The notes beneath the pieces were generated by a model. That model did not search any database, was not told the DNA's origin, and was given only the letters and a program-made list of their open reading frames with translations. From contig CAVOPT010000010.1 in the NCBI GenBank assembly GCA_963698165.1, forward strand, positions 290,553-354,552: a stretch of DNA of 64,000 nt, written 5' to 3'. Origin of the DNA: JAAYUJ01 sp963698165. GTDB taxonomy: Bacteria; Desulfobacterota; Syntrophobacteria; Syntrophobacterales; Syntrophobacteraceae. This document shows positions 61,476-64,000 of the stretch, in pieces (positions within the stretch are counted from its first letter, which is position 1; every line of letters starts with the position of its first letter). Made by a program: the position numbers and the translations under genes.

Positions 61476-62405
61476 ATGCATCGAAGTGAGTCACCCGGAG
61501 CGCATCCCTTCCCTGAATTCCCCCGTCCCTCTGTCCTCATTGCCACTATCCTCACCGGCATTGCGGCAATCTCATGCGCTTCCATCTTCATCCGCCTTGC
61601 GGACGCACCTCCCGTTGCCATCGCAACCTATCGCGTCACTCTCGCCACGATGGTGATTGCCCCTTACTACGCGCTGACACACCGGTCGAAGCCATTTGCC
61701 TGGAACCGGAAGCTTGCGGTCATTTCAATGATATCAGGCGCTTTCCTCGCTTTTCACTTCATCTTCTGGATCTCTTCCCTCTCCCTCACCTCCGTGGCAA
61801 GCTCCGCAACCCTCGTCAGCACCACCCCCATCTTCGTTGCCCTCTTTTCCTATTTCATTTTGAAGGAACGGCCCTCACGCAGGCTCAAACTGGGCGTCCT
61901 GTGCACGGTCCTCGGAAGCACCTTCCTTGCCGGCCAGGACTATTCGTTCTCCCGAACCGCCCTCCTGGGCGACCTTCTGGCTATCCTCGGCGCCGTCATG
62001 GCCTCCGGCTATCTCCTCGCAGGCCGCTTCGTCAGGGAGCATCTCAACCTCGCCGCCTACACCTTGGTGGCCTATGGGAGCGCCGCCTTAACGCTTCTCG
62101 CGACCAGCTTCCTTCTGAACACCCCACTCTCAGGTTTCAGTGGAGAAACCTATTTCTTTCTAGCCCTCATCGCCTTGGTTCCCCAGCTCATCGGCCACAC
62201 GGCCTTCAACTGGGCCCTCAGATTTCTCTCCCCAACGCGAGTCTCCATTCTCATCCTCGGAGAACCCATCGGCGCAACCGCCCTCGCCTACCTGGTCCTT
62301 GGAGAAACCCTCTCCGCCGGCAAGTGTCTGGGTCTGGCGGTTCTTGCTTCGGGGATTCTCCTCAGCTCCCAGGCCGTTACCTCGGACGACGGGGATCCAC
62401 ACTGA
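61476..62405 (+). CDS. EamA/DMT-family transporter
   Basis: A 309-residue inner-membrane exporter or permease with about ten membrane helices in two EamA repeats. The first repeat (about 20-150) has ISCASIFIRLADAPPVAIAT and SLTSVASSATLVSTTPIFVA; the second (about 160-295) has LGDLLAILGAVMASGYLLAG and PTRVSILILGEPIGATALAY, the conserved position for EamA. Substrate is unknown; relatives move amino acids or metabolites. ATG at 61476 is chosen; a TTG two codons upstream is possible and no clear Shine-Dalgarno is seen. It is divergent from the cysteine-rich gene. Confidence 0.85.
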   Translation: MHRSESPGAHPFPEFPRPSVLIATILTGIAAISCASIFIRLADAPPVAIATYRVTLATMVIAPYYALTHRSKPFAWNRKLAVISMISGAFLAFHFIFWISSLSLTSVASSATLVSTTPIFVALFSYFILKERPSRRLKLGVLCTVLGSTFLAGQDYSFSRTALLGDLLAILGAVMASGYLLAGRFVREHLNLAAYTLVAYGSAALTLLATSFLLNTPLSGFSGETYFFLALIALVPQLIGHTAFNWALRFLSPTRVSILILGEPIGATALAYLVLGETLSAGKCLGLAVLASGILLSSQAVTSDDGDPH

Positions 62406-62468
62406 CGGGGAATTGCCCCCCTTGCGTCGAACCGTCATTCTCGCAAGCAGTATGGCGGGGACGCAACC

Positions 62469-64000
62469 CATACGCATCAGGCTAAGCCGCCATCCCTAGG
62501 TTTTCATTGCGAAAACTATCATCATATGGCACGTGGGCCCCTATGAGTTCTAACGTTGTTTTCCGATTTCGCTTTTGTTTACAGAGCATTTTGGGTGCTT
62601 CCTGTATCAGGTCTTGCAGAAGCACATCAAATTCACCGCATAGTACAGCCTTAGATAGGCGCTCTCTTCTTTTGAGCCATTCAACGACTTTGTGAAAGCA
62701 GGCTTCCAGTTGGAGGTGTTTGTCCGAGTACCAACTGAAAAACCCATAAATAATGGTTATTATAACAATTGCAATAAGTCGCCCATATACCAAGCACTCG
62801 ATACGCTCTGAACGTTCACCTTTGATCACATCTATATGACATAAAGATTTCCAGGACTTAAACATTAATTCAATCTGCCAACGTATGCGGTAAATGGTTC
62901 CTATAACATCAGGTGACCATACTTCCCGGCTTACATTGGTCACAAATAAAGTGAATCGAAGCCATTGTTTATGGTCTTCGCTGAGCTGTCTACCCTTCTT
63001 TTTTGCACTGGCGTTAGCTTTTCTTATTCGCTCATTTACCACGGCTTCGGGGGTTCTATACACGACCAAACGGCAAGGGAGCTTCTCTTTGCCCAAATAG
63101 ATATCTGAATCCATTATGTTTTCGTGGGCAAATTCCTTGTCTAGATATTTTACAATGTCAAGCGCGGGTGCCTCCGAATCCGAACACAAGTAGATGCCGA
63201 CCCCTTTCAGGACTCGACTGAGAAAGAAAGCTTTCATGCCATCAATGGCAGCCAAGCCTTTTGTGGAGAAATATCCAAGATCCCTGATCGCCAAGTCCCC
63301 TTCTTGCAGCTGGTCAGCAATGTGAGCCGCTCTGGCTTGATCGGGAATATTACCTCCGGTAACAGAAAGCTCCTGGACAGCATTTGTTTTAAGATCAAAA
63401 ATGAAGTTGATCTTCAGGGCGGCTTTACTGGCATTTCCTGAAGACCCTTTGAATTTGCCGGCGAGTTTTTCATGCAAAGACATCCCCGTGCTATCTTCCA
63501 GGAGGACTCGCTTGAAAGGGGCCAAAAGATCTGGGGAGATCCTTTGGCAGGCCGTTCGGAGATTTTCCTTGATTGCGAAAAGGAGAACTTCTTTCAAGAA
63601 GTCCACGGCGCCTTTGCTGTTGATGCGTTCGGACAGTGATTGGGGGCTCAGATCGGCTTTAGGGTTGATTCCGCGAAGGACATCGCACATTCCGGCCAGA
63701 GAAATCGCTGGCAGTGCAATTGTTTCCGTCGTGAGTAACTTCACGAAATCGTCCCCTTCAAGTCGACTGGTGGTCCGCTGAATGAATCCGACACGCCGAG
63801 CAGTTGAGCCAAGCCAGAGTCTGTCGAACACATGCTTCATTGCCGAACGGGCTTTGTTAAGGAGTTCCTTGGGTTTTTAACCATGCTCATTGATCATCTC
63901 CTTTCCGTGGAGTTTTGATCATCTTCATAGAACATTATTGCCGATTTGTCCCGTTAAATCGGATAAAATCTAAAAGGTTAAGCTTAGCCTGATGCGTATG
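62469..64000. mobile_element. Complete IS4-family insertion sequence (1532 bp)
   Basis: Perfect 18-base terminal inverted repeats: CATACGCATCAGGCTAAG at 62469-62486 and CTTAGCCTGATGCGTATG at 63983-64000, the last base of the window. One transposase gene fills it, its stop lying inside the left repeat. The target duplication cannot be checked because the right flank is outside the window. Confidence 0.92.
62482..63840 (-). CDS. IS4-family transposase
   Basis: A 452-residue DDE transposase. The first Asp is in LLEDSTGMSLHEKLAGK, the second in AIRDLGYFSTKGLAAI, and the IS4 signature YRIRWQIELMFKSWKS carries the catalytic Glu and the Y-(2)-R-(3)-E-(6)-K spacing. The reading frame is intact and nearly fills the element, so it could still be active. 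Its codon use is more A+T-rich than the neighbouring housekeeping genes, consistent with transfer. The upstream 160 bases to the right repeat would hold its promoter. Confidence 0.92.
   Translation of the reverse strand: MKHVFDRLWLGSTARRVGFIQRTTSRLEGDDFVKLLTTETIALPAISLAGMCDVLRGINPKADLSPQSLSERINSKGAVDFLKEVLLFAIKENLRTACQRISPDLLAPFKRVLLEDSTGMSLHEKLAGKFKGSSGNASKAALKINFIFDLKTNAVQELSVTGGNIPDQARAAHIADQLQEGDLAIRDLGYFSTKGLAAIDGMKAFFLSRVLKGVGIYLCSDSEAPALDIVKYLDKEFAHENIMDSDIYLGKEKLPCRLVVYRTPEAVVNERIRKANASAKKKGRQLSEDHKQWLRFTLFVTNVSREVWSPDVIGTIYRIRWQIELMFKSWKSLCHIDVIKGERSERIECLVYGRLIAIVIITIIYGFFSWYSDKHLQLEACFHKVVEWLKRRERLSKAVLCGEFDVLLQDLIQEAPKMLCKQKRNRKTTLELIGAHVPYDDSFRNENLGMAA

Noticed and set aside
1..64000. 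CRISPR array or anti-phage defence island
   Set aside because: No regularly spaced short repeats and no Cas-type protein were seen. The only immunity-like genes are the VapC/RHH pair, which is a common toxin-antitoxin module.

Overview
The window looks like chromosome of an anaerobic deltaproteobacterium (Desulfobacterota, Syntrophobacter-like). This is inferred from the gene families, the housekeeping gene order and the high-GC codon use; no 16S rRNA gene is present to confirm it. Two layouts meet here. The right part (33.6-61.4 kb) is an almost unbroken minus-strand run of housekeeping genes: rpmA/rplU, obg, proB-proA, nadD, rsfS, an M48 protease, a VKOR-DsbA fusion, serA, DUF1844, ispE, tRNA-Gln, prs, rplY, pth, carD and a PIN/TRAM protein. 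The left part (1-33 kb) is accessory DNA with many repeats, partial duplications and broken genes.

Region by region: 1-3.1 kb holds a secretin tail, an RluD-type pseudouridine synthase and a TolB/TPR regulator-like protein. From 3.5 to 24.7 kb there is an envelope-directed plus-strand cluster: a PRC-barrel protein, two SphA/MetA-like outer-membrane proteins (plus a broken tail of one), DUF2092, DUF3604, a PpiC-type prolyl isomerase followed by three HupE/UreJ-like membrane proteins, a DUF1254/DUF1214 protein, and two large secreted arylsulfatases. A 0.7-kb block is duplicated within this cluster, and a VapC/RHH toxin-antitoxin pair sits between 51-bp direct repeats. From 24.7 to 29.6 kb there is a truncated cytochrome c gene broken at an inverted-repeat element, a patatin lipoprotein and a large MscS channel.

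The most striking system is at 29.9-33.2 kb: a family 2 encapsulin shell protein with an inserted cyclic-nucleotide-binding-like domain, followed by a SufS-type cysteine desulfurase carrying a roughly 230-residue disordered N-terminal extension with two copies of an EYYFLP motif. It reads as a shell plus cargo pair, probably for sulfur handling, possibly controlled by a small ligand. The ligand pocket lacks the usual cAMP-contacting residues.

A 10.36-kb genomic island (38630-48988) is integrated in the 3' end of tRNA-Gln. It is bounded by a 29-bp direct repeat, with the tyrosine integrase next to the intact tRNA. It splits the ispE-tRNA-Gln / prs-rplY-pth neighbourhood. It carries a hybrid histidine kinase, an ABC substrate-binding protein and a TonB-dependent receptor, plus fused remnants of a phage polyvalent protein and a helicase. 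The window ends exactly at the right terminal repeat of a complete IS4-family element. ispE appears frameshifted as read.
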